Source of the DNA: Chimonanthus salicifolius
Lineage: Eukaryota; Streptophyta; Magnoliopsida; Laurales; Calycanthaceae
Length of the DNA: 64,000 bases
Direction of reading: 5' to 3'
Assembly: GCA_013350335.1 (NCBI GenBank)
Contig: CM023540.1
Coordinates: forward strand, 14,947,828-15,011,827
Part shown: in pieces, positions 11,740 to 23,338 of the stretch
How positions within the stretch are numbered: position 1 is the first letter of the stretch
Layout of the letters: each line of letters starts with the position of its first letter
Program-made: the position numbers and the translations under genes
The notes under the pieces: model-generated
What the model saw: only the letters and a program-made list of their open reading frames with translations
What the model was told of the DNA's origin: nothing
The model's database searches: none

Positions 11740-13490
11740 AATAATATAATTTTAATGATCTCAAATGATGTGGCCAACATTGTAAAATGGAGTTCAAATG
11801 TTAGTTGCCCACTTTCTTTGCTATTATTTATAATTTTCAATAAAAGTGTAGTTCACTAGAAACTTTAATAAATAGTCTGCTCAAACGGGGAGAGCATTAA
11901 ATTTTTGTTCTAAAGCTAAAATCAATTGTAATCTTATAGTATGTGTAATTCTATAGGATTTATTAATTCCACTAAATTAAATTAGAAATTAGAAAAATGC
12001 TAATTATAATAGACCAATCTTATTTAAATTATTTATTTATTTTATTAAAGTAGATGAAATGTTCAGTTAATAGAGACTTCTACTTTAGTATTCTAAATTA
12101 AATGGTTATACTATTTAATGAGGTAAACTATTTTAAATTCTTATATTAAGAAATTATTTGATTTAAAGAGTCATTACATATTATATTGTCTAATTTAATA
12201 TAATTCAAGTTGACTTTGTTATATTAGCATTAGTGCCTTACTGTGATTTATTATTAAACTTATTTGATTTCATCCATTGCACTCATTGTACATTTTTTAA
12301 AGAAAAACAATTGTTAATATCAAAATTTAAAATAAATTAATCTCTTTACATCGGTAAATTGCCTAATTCAAATTAAATAAAATAGAATACTAAAATAGAA
12401 TTCTCTTTCAATAATCTAACTCACCTGTTTGAATTAAATAATTAAAAATATTTGAATGGTACATTTCTATGTCGTCTTTTAAATTAGTAGGATAAAAAAG
12501 CATCATATAATAATGCATATGATAAAATTAAATTTGAGATATGTATTTATTTTAATAAACATCTTTATTTAAAAAAATTAAAAGTTTTTATACTTATCAA
12601 AATTTTTAAGAGACTACATATTTTTTTTATAATAATATAGATAATGATAATAAAAGTGAGGACATAACCCGAAAATTAACCCATATTCGAAACCCATCTG
12701 GCACGTGCCCCACCTCTCACACGTTAACAACAAAAATTCTATTCGTTTCCGGCGAGCCGACTTTACTACATGTAAAAACGAGCCGACTTTACTTCATAAG
12801 GAAAGAGTGTTCCTCGAAACTCAATTACACGTTTCTTCTTCTACTCTATTTCCTTTTTTGAGAAAACAGTCCTTTCTCCACCCAGTCTCCCTGTTGCTGT
12901 TTGATTGTTGGGAAGTGCATGTACAAGTGTATGGAGATGATAGTCTTGCATTTTGGTGTCGACAACAATTACACCTTTATAAAATTCTTGCAAAGTAGAT
13001 TTTCTTATTCCTTTTGTCATTTCATGTCATAGATTTCATCATTCCCTATGTTATTTTTTGTTATTTCAATTTGTCATATTTTCTTATTTCTTGTCATTTC
13101 AATGCTTTTACTTTTGTGAAAAGGAGATGCAACTTCACGTTACAATTCATTGAGTTGAGATGATACAACTCATTTATTCTTGCTCTTGCTTTTGGATTTT
13201 CGTAGATTGACGAAATTGTCTGGATCATTGTCTGAATTTAAAACACTGAATTGATTATTTGAATTACCAAAAAATTCTTGAGTGTTAGAGTGAAAACTTG
13301 AGTGAGAAGATGTCTCGTGATCTTCATTCAATTTTGCATCAAATCTCTGGTGATTTTTTTTTTTGGATTTTTGCAGTTCTGCCGCGATTGAGAATGATGA
13401 AAATGCTGGATGAGAATGGTTAGAGAGAGATGGGAGATCCTCTTTGGTATTGGGAAGACATTGGGAGAAGGGGAGTGAAGGAGATGAGAT
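11740..13490. other. AT-rich intergenic DNA, nothing recognised
   Basis: Very AT-rich to about 12660, then mixed composition. The 97-codon open frame at 12705-12998 has no recognisable motif and no exon-like neighbours. Confidence 0.55.
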
Positions 13491-13952
13491 TTACATAGAA
13501 GCATTAGAAAAAGGGAATTTCGCATTAGAGAATTCTCTTGCATTGCTTTTGGATTTTTGAGATAGATTTTTCATTACCTCAGAAAATGAGGTCTTACCAC
13601 TACGGTTTGTTGAAAAGGCAAGGCCCTTTTGAATAATTTCATCAAAATCAAATTTGTCCCAATTTTTAACATAAATATTTCTTGAAAAATGAGGTGGACT
13701 TTCATCCATTTTCTTTAAGAAATTCCAATTTAAAATCCAGGGAATTTGAAAGTGGTCGAAGAAGTTCATTTGAATCCATGGATCAATAGAAAATTGGATG
13801 TTTTGAATAAAACTTTTCTTTTCTTGTTTTAAAGCTATGTCAAATTTATCATAAAGCAATTGAACTTGTATTAACAAAATTTCTCGAGTTCCACTAAAAT
13901 GAATCCAAAAAAGGATGAAACCACCACATTGGGATTTTATTTGAATTTTCAT
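13491..13952 (-). pseudogene. Pararetrovirus-like polyprotein fragment (linker upstream of coat region)
   Basis: An open frame of 153 codons with an IPWILNWNF segment (about residues 70-78) and a YVKNWDKFDF segment shortly after. These resemble the stretch that precedes the coat-protein region in polyproteins of endogenous caulimovirid-like elements in plant genomes. It lies downstream (minus strand) of a coat-region fragment, the reverse of the order in an intact polyprotein, so it belongs to a different or rearranged copy. No reverse transcriptase or RNase H was found nearby. The match is from memory of the family. Confidence 0.4.
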
Positions 13953-14519
13953 TTTTTAGACAAAGAAACTAAAAATGATGAAAAATTGGATTTTGATAAA
14001 ACAAGATCACTTCTTAAGCTTGAATATAATCCCAATAATTAAATGAAAGTTCTTGAGTATTGAAAGTTAAAGAATCAATTAAAATTCTTTTTGGATGAAG
14101 AAACGGTTGGTCCCATTCATCTTTAAATTGTGGAGAGATAATTTATATGAGAAGTTTGTTGAACATCTTTACGTTCAAATATGCAACTTTCTCATTGAAA
14201 AATGGTGTATTCATAATCTTGATAAGTACATAGGGCTACAAAATACTTATCATGAGAGAAGCGTAGTGGGGGTAACAGGTGGTACTGTTATGACGAGACA
14301 GAAGAGAATAACCCAAAATGGAAATCGCCTTTCAGAAATTAATCGAAATATTCTCAAAATAAAAATATTTAAGACAAGATAAATCTAAAAAAAGAAAAGA
14401 AAGAAGAGTACCTATGATACGAAGACTGAAATTCAAATTGTTGATTGATCAATAGAATGAATATAGAAGAGATTTCAAGCATTAGGGTTGAAAGAGGGAG
14501 GGGAATATATCGTAGGAGG

Positions 14520-14990
14520 GGGAGGCTTTGATACCATTTATAATCTGTCATAGTTCTACATGTAAGATTCATTAATTGTTGTTGAATGTGGGTTTCTTGT
14601 TTTGAATATCTTCCTATGAAATGTATAACTATATTATGAATTAAAGTTGTTACTGAATTAGAATCGGGTTTGCCACCTCTACTGAATATGGGTTTCCATT
14701 TTTGTCTATTTTATAAGAATTTAAAATTGCATTTCTTTGCGTTTCCGTTAAATAATTTTCCCACCAATTTACTAATTGTTCCGTGAAACCAGCAATTATT
14801 AATTCTGTAATTTGTTTCTCTGTATTATAATTTGTTCTTAGGATATTTGCATACATGTTTATTTTTTGAAGTATTTACATTATTTGATATTCTGAAAGAC
14901 TGCGTATATTCCATTAATAAATAGAAGCTTCATCAAAAGAATTTGGATTTATCGTTTGAGGTTGCTCATATGAAAAGATGATGGTGTGTG
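14520..14990 (-). pseudogene. Pararetrovirus-like coat/gag region fragment
   Basis: The minus-strand frame 14856-14650 contains GFTEQLVNWWENYLTETQR, the hallmark of the coat/gag region of plant caulimovirid-like polyproteins. A preceding piece near 14870-14960 reads SLSEYQI and a following piece near 14530-14570 reads MTDYKWYQ; both are expected neighbours of that motif but are separated from it by stops or frame changes. The pieces are in correct order but broken. Nothing resembling the protease or reverse transcriptase follows. The text at 14525-14536 looks like a tRNA-Met primer site but is explained by the coding sequence. Confidence 0.55.
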
Positions 14991-15690
14991 TTTACTTTGA
15001 TTAGTATTCTATTGGAGTTTATTTACGTTCATAATTCAGGTTCCTTACTTATTATAACATTAATACGATTAGGGGAATCTCTTTGATTAATTTCTTTAAG
15101 CTGTTTGGTTAATTCTTTTCTTAAATCATCAAAGACTTGTTGTTCAATAAGTTTTATTGGTCTCTTTTCTAGATAAATATTTTGGGAAATAATATTAGGC
15201 ATGAGATTTTAGCACTTGATTAAGTTTATTTTCAATTCTTTCTGTTTGACTACTTACCACTGAAGATTTAAGTTAGTATAATTATTTTGCTCTATTATTG
15301 AAGAGTTGTGAGAATTCTTAATTGAGGTATCTAAGAAAACGTTGGCATTATCTTTATACAGTGTAGCTGTTACATTATCTAATCTAAGAATTACTGTGGT
15401 ATGTCATCTTCGAAATGTGAATATAGATATTTCGTTAATGAGATTATTTATTTCTGGGTTAGAATTTTGCCCATTCTCAAATTTAATATTTGCATTTGTT
15501 TCTAATATTTATATTCGAAATTTGACTTCATTTATTAAGCTCTTTACTTCATTTTTTGTTTCTTTTAATTATTTTTTTAAGCTATGCAAGGTAACTGGAT
15601 TTTTTGTGGCTTCATTTCTTTTGTTAGTTGTTTAAAAAACTATTTATATTAAGGAGCTGGATGGGCTTAGGCTGAATTTTTTTTTTCTTT
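14991..15690 (-). pseudogene. Decayed pararetrovirus-like linker sequence
   Basis: Short minus-strand frames with acidic and Lys-rich runs lie between the zinc-knuckle piece and the coat-region piece, broken by many stops. A piece near 15050-15190 (KELTKQLKEINQR) may belong to the linker that precedes the coat region. The assignment rests on position between better pieces. Confidence 0.3.
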
Positions 15691-17640
15691 TCTTTTAATC
15701 GATTCTAATAATTTTTTGATTTGTTCTTTTTGTTTTTCTAGATCTTTTATTTCTGATATCATTTCTAGGATTAGATTATCACTTGCAGTTAAAACATTTA
15801 TATGGAATTCTGAAGTAGAAGTTTAGGAGGTTGATTCATAGTTAATTTTACAGGTATTACAACTACAAATTGATTCTCCTTCGGTCTTCAATTTTTAATT
15901 GTTCAGCAATTTTATTTATTATATTTGTTTCATCTTTATTTTCTAATTCTAAAGATTGAATTTCATTATTATTGTCTTCTTCTTATGACGATGAGAATTT
16001 TAATTCATTTATTTCATTCCTTGAAGATTTTACTTTCCTTTTTATATTCTTATAACACTGTTTGGCATAATGGCCTCTTTTACAATGAAGCATTTTTCTT
16101 TAGGCGCGACTTACATACACTCGAATTTTCTGTCTCTATACATCTGATTTCAGATTTTCAAGTGAAATTACCATTATACCCCAGCGTTTTTACTCATCCG
16201 AACGAACTGTCAGTTCATTCAGATGAATGAAGTCAACAGTATACGGGTTACAACAGTATATGGGTTGGTTTATTCGAAGCGATTCGTCAGGACGATGCTA
16301 CAATAATGTATATTGTCTCATTTAAATGATAAAATTTTCTTTAAAACTTTAAAGTTATTTTTAAGCACGGTGTATTTTCAAAAAATTTCAAATTGAATAT
16401 CCAGACTAATTATGATAACCTGATAAAAATACTTTAAGACTTTAAAATCTTTTGACACTTTCAAATACTTAAAACACAATGTTTTACAAATAAGAATATC
16501 CCTCGGGTATGCCGAAAATACATTTGAGAGTGTCAAAAGACCTTAAAGTCTTAAAGTATTTATATCAAGTTATCGTAATTAGTCCGGATATTTAATTTGA
16601 GAAACTTTGGAAATACTCAGTGCTTAAAAAATAACGGTCTATGATGCGGATGCTACAGTAATGTATAGTGTATTAGTTAAATAATAAAATCTCCCTTAAA
16701 ACTAAGTTATTTTTTAAGCATTATGTATTTCCAAAATTTCTCAAATTGAATATTCGGACTAATTACCATAACCTGATAAAAATACTTTAAGACTTTAAGG
16801 TCTTTTGATACTCCCAAATGTGTTTTCGGCATAGCCGAAGGATACCCTTATTTATAAATCACTGTATTTTAAGCATTTGGGAGTGTCAAAAGACCTTAAA
16901 ATCTTAAAGTATTTTTATCAGATTATCGTAATTAGTCTGGATATTCAATTTGAGAAATTTTGGAAATACACAGTGATTAAAAACTAACAATCTATGTTGT
17001 AGATGCTATAGTAATGCATAGTGCATTAGTTAAATAATAAAATCTTTTTTAAACTTTAAAGTTATTTTTTAAGCACTCTATATTTTCAAAATTTCTCAAA
17101 TTAAAGATCCGGACTAATTACGATAACCTGATAAAAATACTTTAATACTTCAAGGTCTTTTAACTTTCCCAAATGTATTTTCGGCACAGCCGATAGATAT
17201 CCTTATTTGTAAAATACTGTGTTTTAAATATTTGAATACACAGTGTTCAAAAAATAACTTTAAAGTTTTAAAAGAGATTTTTATTCTTTAAATAATACAC
17301 TATGTATTACTATAGCATCGTTGGAATTTACGCAATGAAGTGCTTCGGATGAACCAACACGTACACTGTTCTACCCATTCGTTCGAATGAGTAAAAATGC
17401 AGGGGTATAATGGTAATTTCATCCGAAAATCTGAAATCGAGTGTGTAGAGGCAGAAAATCTGGGTGTATGTAAGTTGCGCCTTTTCTTTGTTTTTTTTTT
17501 TTTATTATTGAATTTATTTTTATCCTTTCTATAGGATTTGTCAAATTTAAAGTTATCTTTTGAACCTTTTCTTATTGCTTTTAGATGTTTTCTCATAATT
17601 CCTTGTCTAGTCTGATTTTTCGTATTTGTCTTTTGAATGT
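15691..17640 (-). pseudogene. Pararetrovirus-like basic tract and zinc knuckle, split by a Mutator-like element
   Basis: On the minus strand 17596-17490 encodes a very Lys/Arg-rich tract, and 16100-16047 encodes HCKRGHYAKQC, most of a CCHC knuckle whose first cysteine is not in frame. In this family the knuckle follows the basic tract directly; here a transposon (16103-17481) separates them. After the knuckle come an acidic stretch, a CNTCK-like piece near 15860 and a helix-like EIKDLEKQKEQIKKLLESI near 15690-15750, as in the family. Stops and frameshifts show that it is dead. Confidence 0.5.
16103..17481. mobile_element. Mutator-like non-autonomous TIR element with three internal palindromes
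   Basis: The left end GGCGCGACTTACATACAC and the inverted right end GGCGCAACTTACATACAC begin terminal inverted repeats of about 100 bp. The flanking 9-mers TTTTCTTTA (16094-16102) and TTTTCTTTG (17482-17490) match at 8 of 9 bases, as expected of a Mutator-type target duplication. There is no transposase. Between the TIRs are three head-to-tail units beginning at 16294, 16649 and 17002 (spacing 355 and 353 bp), each itself a long palindrome centred on a CGGCATAGCCGA-like word. The element lies between the basic and zinc-knuckle parts of a pararetrovirus-like remnant. Confidence 0.85.
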
Positions 17641-18380
17641 TTTTTCTTAATTTTTAGTTCATCAGGTGAATAAAATTGAGAGCAAAAGGTTCCTAATTCT
17701 TTTCTATTGTAGGTTTTTATTTCTTTCTTCAATTGATTTCCTAATTTTATGTCATTACATATTTCTAAGCCTATTTCATTTATTTGTTGAGTTATTTCTC
17801 CATAAGTATAGTGAAAATATTTTTTCTATAGAACTAATATGCCTTTTAGATTCTGGAGAGATATAACTTGCATAAATGAAGGAATAATCCCCTTACATTA
17901 TTTTGCATGGACAACTCATACGGTCAATTTAGCAAATGGAAAAGAAATTTATTTAAGTAATAACTTTCTAATGTTCATATTTGTAAAAATGGTATAAAGA
18001 TTTATTCATAACACAAGTTTACTTTTTAGAGGATTATAATAAGCCATTAAAATTAAACGGACTTTTGAGAACCCAATCGTGTGTATTTTTAAATTAATTG
18101 ATTCAATTAATTTCTACACTAAAGTGAGTTGGATTTTACTTATTATGGTCAACGAGTAGTGTTAAGCTGGGTTGATTCTTAATTTGCATAACTAACAGTA
18201 CCAATCCTGAAATTTTAGGAGCCCTGAGTTCGGCACATTAGCAGAGGCTCTAGGCCCTAGGAAAATTGCATGGTAGGAGCCATAAGCCATGGTCAAATTG
18301 AGGGCGGCCACCTATTTGACCAGCCAGGATCGGCCCTTACAAGTAGGATACTTGAGTTGTATCCAGCCAGTCATCAACCA
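17641..18380. other. AT-rich DNA, nothing recognised
   Basis: There is no terminal repeat or conserved coding text. 18200-18380 may hold upstream sequence of the germin-like pseudogene. Confidence 0.5.
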
Positions 18381-20267
18381 ATGGCCTACGCTGGTTTCAA
18401 GCATGGTCTCTTGCTTGTAGCAATTGCCTCAGCCATAGCTGGAATGGCCAATGCAGGCGACTCAACATTATCTACGAAAACTTCTTCGCCGACACCAGAC
18501 TAATAGGTGCAGAGGACATAACAATGTTCAAGGTGACAAAAGTGAGCATGGCTGAGTTTCCAGCACTCACCCACGGTCAGTTGAGCTCGTTCTTCTTAAC
18601 AGTGCCGGTCTTAAGATGCTCTGAAATCTCAGGGACCCTAAGTGCAATGTACGCTCTGAGATTTCAAGGGCTCTGAACAGAGCCGGCCCTAGCTATAGGC
18701 GAAGTAAGCGGTCGCCTAGGACCCCCAAGTCCATAAGTTCTTTTATTATATGTTAAATAGTCAATAATGCATAATTAAAGCACAAGTTCATTGTTCGCCG
18801 GTGCGGTAAGAATGGCCTTCTTCTAAATAACGGGCTCGAGTTCAAATTTGGGCTTTGTATAATAATAATTGTTTTTATTTTTATTGAGTTATTTAATAAT
18901 AATAATGAAAATAACAATAATTTGAATTAATACTACTTGAAATCATTTGACTATTTTTAATTATTTCAAATTTAGAACACTTAAAATTGAAAATTTATAT
19001 ATTAATAATTTTTCTACTCAATTTAAAGCATAGGTTTCTTAAAAAATTAAAATAATGATAGTAACAATAATAATAATTATTATTATAATCCTTATTTTAT
19101 TGAGTTTAATAATAATAATAATAATAAATAATATTTTTTATTAATAAAGAATCTTTTAAAATATATCTATCATCTAAATAAATAGAAAGAGAAATCTATA
19201 TTAAGTTGATAATTTTGAATTAAAAATAATTTAAAGCTTTTAAAATTTGAAGAGATGAAAAAACATAACTTTATTTATTTGATCAATGTAGATTTTATTA
19301 GAAGTAATATACAAGTATAAATCATTATAATTAAGATAATTTTTAATTTTTAATTTTAAAAAATACAGAAAATTGAAAAATTAAAATAATAAAAATATCT
19401 TCATTTCAAATTAGCATTTGCATTAGTGTCACACTCGAATATGATAAAAGATGGAGTACTAAAAGAATGAATTGCCAAATTATATAAAAAGAATGAATTG
19501 TTATTTTCTAAATGCATGAATTGCTTTTAAAATAATGTTGATTATACCAGTTACATTTACCTATGCAGAAATAAGTTTTCAAAGTTAAAACTGATAAAAT
19601 CTTATCTTCGGCCTATAATGCCATAAGAAAGATTGAATGAATTAGCTATCTTATCTATTGAAAAATAAATATTAAAAAACTTGAATATAATAATTTAATT
19701 AGTAATTTTGCATCTCAAAATAAGAATAAATTTTAAATAATATTTTTTTATAAATTTAATTATGATATTTTATTTAGTTTCACACATTGTAAAAAAAATT
19801 GTATAATTTTATTTTTTGTGAGTATATAAAGGCCCCATCTTAAAAACTCGCCTAGGGCCCCTGAAATCTCAAGGCCGGCCCTGGCTCTGAAATTATGAGT
19901 AAAGTCATTGGTCGCATTGGTGGGTGTCTTAGACGGTGACCTACTCCGCCTATAGAAGGAAGACTCTGCCTCTTGAATGGGACTCTAGAGGTGGGAATTG
20001 TTGACACCACCGACAAGCTCTACAACCAAACACTTAAATCAGGAGACATATTTGTCTTCCCTAAAGGACTCGTACACTACCAATACAACACTAACTCACA
20101 AGACATGGCAGTCGCAGTCTCTGCATTCGGCAGCACAAGCGCCGGGACTGTCTATCCCCAGTACTATCTTCTCCACTGGAATCGATGATGCTATCCTGGC
20201 TAAGTCTCTCAAGACCGAAGTCTCTACCGTTCAGAAGCTCAAGGCTGGTCTTGCTCCCAAGGCCTAA
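18381..20267 (+). pseudogene. Germin-like protein (cupin) pseudogene
   Basis: Germin-like proteins are secreted cell-wall cupins of about 210-220 residues. A signal-peptide-like start (GLLLVAIASAIAGMANAGD, about 18410-18465) is followed after a frame change by FKVTKVSMAEFPAL near 18530-18580. A hAT element interrupts at 18678-19883. The C-terminal half resumes at 19973 with LEVGIVDTTDKLYNQTL, GDIFVFPKGLVHYQYN and SAFGSTSAGTV, then needs a one-base shift near 20152 to continue as STGIDDAILAKSLKT to KAGLAPKA and a stop at 20265-20267. The first cupin box with the metal-binding HTHPR motif is not recoverable. Two frameshifts, an insertion and loss of the metal site make it a pseudogene. Confidence 0.88.
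18678..19883. mobile_element. hAT non-autonomous element, 1206 bp, TSD GCTCTGAA
   Basis: The termini CAGAGCCGGCCCT (left) and CAGGGCCGGCCTT (right, reversed) are a typical plant hAT terminal inverted repeat. The identical 8-bp target duplications GCTCTGAA lie at 18670-18677 and 19884-19891. The interior is AT-rich with no transposase frame. It splits the germin-like pseudogene. Just upstream, CAGTGCCGGTCTTAAG at 18600-18615 also looks like a hAT terminus and may be the start of an older, broken element. Confidence 0.9.
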
Positions 20268-20448
20268 ACTTCAGTGTTTCCCATTCATCTGTTCTTCTTA
20301 CATGGTTTTTGTTCATTCAAATTTAATTATGCATTGTTTTGTTAATCGGTAATAATCTAGGTGAGCAAGAGGACCTAGCAAGTGACACATCTCTTTCTTC
20401 AAGTGCCCAATTCAATGGAAGAGTACAAATTCTTTTGATTCACCGAAT

Positions 20449-20451
<3 letters not shown>

Positions 20452-20499
<48 letters not shown>
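20452..20499. repeat. (AT)n microsatellite
   Basis: An almost pure AT dinucleotide run of about 48 bases downstream of the germin-like pseudogene. Confidence 0.95.
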
Positions 20500-20503
<4 letters not shown>

Positions 20504-20791
20504 TCAATAAAGTTGAGTGTAGTCAACATCTTATTCCAGATCACACGAAATGACCAAATATTTGAAAGATCTATTAAGAATAGGTGATAGCATCTATACT
20601 TGGACAATTGGAGACTAATATACGGATACATAAAACTACTTGCAAATCTTATATATTGTGTAAATCCAAAGAAAATCGAACCTAAAACTTCTAATGTATT
20701 GTTAAAAGTTCAAGCCAACCATTACTCTAAAAAAAAGTATACAAAAGTTCCTCTCATATCTATATTTTGAAATACTCCTAGCATATCCCTT

Positions 20792-20879
20792 TTATATTTG
20801 GGAGTGTGCACCTTATATTTTTGCAAATACCAACCTTATATTTGGGAGTGTGCACCTTATATTTTTGCAAATACCAACC
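20792..20879. repeat. Tandem duplication, 44-bp unit x2
   Basis: Two adjacent identical 44-bp copies begin with TTATATTTGGGAGTGTGCAC at 20792 and 20836. The identity indicates a recent duplication. Confidence 0.92.
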
Positions 20880-21092
20880 TTCTAAGACCTTGTCGATCAA
20901 TAATTTGTCAAGAAGGCCTTTGAAACACACATTTGAGTAATCTTCACCATTATTAACATAGTCTTGGACCATTAAAATTTTATAAAAGCTAAACCAAAGG
21001 TTAATATCATAAAAAAGGTACAACTACCAAATTTATAAAATAGGTCCATTATTTATCAAGTCTTTTAATCTCTAATATACTGTCATCCAATG

Positions 21093-21540
21093 ACAATATG
21101 TACATCCAATCCAAAGGGGTTGGAGCGATTAGGAACCCATTTCAGAAAATGGAAGTCTTAACTTCGATTCCTACACCACTCTAAAGAGCCTCTCTCTTTA
21201 AAGTGACATTATGTGTGTAGGTAAAGAACCTTGTATATGTCCCAATGATTAATAGAGAGTTCTAAAAGGCCGAGACACCCTAGTCATAAAAAAGAAAAAC
21301 AATATGTGTATCCAAGCCTAGAATAAATGTTCTCATTATGATTTTCAATTAAGTTTGATTCCTGCACCACTCCAAAGAGCCTCTCCCTGTAAAGTGACCT
21401 GGTGTGTGTAGGTAAAGAACATTTTACACGTCTCGAAGATTAGTAGAGATCTCTAAAAGGCCGAAACACCTTAGTCATAAAAAGAAAAACAATATGTGTA
21501 TCCAAGCTCAGAATAAATGTTCTCATCATGATTTTTAATG
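21093..21540 (+). mobile_element. tRNA-derived SINE with duplicated 3' half
   Basis: The element starts near 21116. A box-A-like word GGAGCGATTAGG (21122-21133) and a box-B-like word ACTTCGATTCC (21161-21171) suggest a tRNA-derived pol III promoter. The body ends in an A-rich tail near 21298. The flanking repeats ACAATATGTACATCCAA (21093-21109) and ACAATATGTGTATCCAA (21299-21315) fit a SINE target duplication. The segment from about 21165 onward, including tail and right duplication, is repeated from 21356 to 21540 (spacing 190-191 bp) with scattered differences. Confidence 0.75.
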
Positions 21541-22820
21541 TGTTTGTTCTAGTATCTTATTTCTAAATTCTAATGTATTCAGTTGGGGAACTTAGTCTGA
21601 GTACTCTGTTTTTTTTAATCTTAGTCAATTGCCTTATTTAAAACATTTAAGCATAGTAAACAATAAAAGAATTAAGGCGTATCGGCTCAATTACAAATTA
21701 GATAAGACTTTTTTTTTCCCCTCACTTCACTAATATTGATTTACAAAGTATAGAATAATGAAATCTCAGCCTTCAATCGGTAGAATAGACCCAAAATCAC
21801 CAGAAGCTGATATAGTTGTTTGGATTCAGCAAATTCAAGGTTTTATACAGCAAAAATAGCTCAGCTTCGTCTTCCTCTTCTGCACAAAGTTAGAAAATGC
21901 AAGAATTACACTCGACCATATTTTCTTGAAATATGCATGTCAATCATATTTATATTTTTTTTTTTTGGGACTTCTCCAAGTAATAATATGGCTTAAACCT
22001 GCAATCTTCTAAGGCTACAACAGTAAACAATTTTCAAATTTATCACAGCCTTATTGTCATATTTATTGGCCATTTGCCTTATGAATAAAAGTTGATGCCT
22101 CCATTATCTTCATACAAAATCAGCCACTAACTTCTTCCATACTCTTGAATGGTTGATGGAAAAGGTGCTGTAGGGTGTAGGAAGACTGTTTATATTCCAA
22201 TACTAATATCATTTTTGTGTACAACATTTTCATTTGAATTTTCTCAATGTCTAAAACCTTGTCAAAAATTAAGTGAAAGTCAAAGAAATTTATTGTACAA
22301 TTGTCAATAAACATAAAGAAAATGATAAAAATAATTCATATTGCATGGGAAAATATATAATACTAGTGAAAAATGTTGGGAGGAAATGCCTTTCCTACTA
22401 TACAGAAACAATATTATTGGAAAAAAATAAAAGAAAAAATAGAAAGAAGAAAATCAACACCACAACATAGAGATTTAGGTGGTTCTCTTTCGGTACATTC
22501 ACAGATTTAACACGATCCATATGATCAAAGGTAAGAAATCAAAGAAAAGTCGTTTTGGCTCTCGTTATAGTTTTGACTCTCTCTCACATAAAAGAACATT
22601 ATACACGGCTCTAATTAGGGTTTTCATAAGGTGCAATGTAAAATTACAAAATTTCCCTTCAATTAACTTTGGGTCGAGAGTGCAGATCAAATCAGCAGTA
22701 CATATTTGATAATTAGACTCCACAAACATAACAAGAAAAATATTAACTCAATATCACATGCTCTTATTTGAAGATCTTTTGATGGAAAAGCTAGAGGCCA
22801 ACAAGGAAATTTGCAGATTT
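21541..22820. other. AT-rich intergenic DNA
   Basis: No gene was seen. A GATTTAGGTGGTTC word near 22468 weakly resembles the Copia LTR motif seen elsewhere in the window. Confidence 0.5.
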
Positions 22821-22829
22821 CAAGACCAT

Positions 22830-23220
22830 TACATTATTATATCTAGTAGGGGTGAAAATCTCACCAAAATGAGATATAGGCTGATATCTCTATCCTCAAT
22901 TTTTTTTTATAAATACCAGTGGTTTTTTTTTAATTTTTTATGGAAAAAAACTAGAAAACAACTCTGTTTTTTTTTTAAAAAAAATTGGAAAACATAAATA
23001 TCAGCTGATATCTAGGTTGATATTCAGCCGATATGTTCTAACATTGGCCGAGATATCGGCCTGAGTCCATAGCCGATATCTGAATTTCTTTAAAAAACAA
23101 TATCTTTTGGATATCGACCGATATTTGGCCCATACATAGAGCCTGGTATCGGTCATATCAGCTGATATCCTGATAGTACGACCGATACCTATTATATCGG
23201 CCGAGATTTATAACCCTGAT
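22830..23220. repeat. Dispersed repeat rich in ATATCGGCCGATAT-type palindromes
   Basis: At least ten variants of the self-complementary word (CAGCTGATATC, AGCCGATAT, ATATCGGCC, ATCGACCGATAT) occur in about 390 bases. Shorter tracts of the same kind lie at 38035-38170 and 57795-57880. The palindromes have no fixed spacing, so this is not a simple tandem repeat. It resembles no family that I can name. Confidence 0.6.
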
Positions 23221-23338
23221 TATATAGAGTAAAAGGATTTTTTTTATTAGAAAACAGTATGATATGCAATTTAATTAAAAAGTTCTCTCACACTTCATTA
23301 TTTACTACGAAAAATTATCTTTTATACATATTTTGCTT

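Noticed and set aside
12705..12998. 97-codon plus-strand open frame
   Set aside because: No recognisable motif, no splice-linked neighbours and no matching paralogue in the window.
14525..14536. Minus-strand TGGTATCAAAGC resembling a tRNA-Met primer-binding site
   Set aside because: It lies within coding text of the coat-region fragment (DYKWYQS), so the match is explained by the protein sequence, and no LTR borders it.
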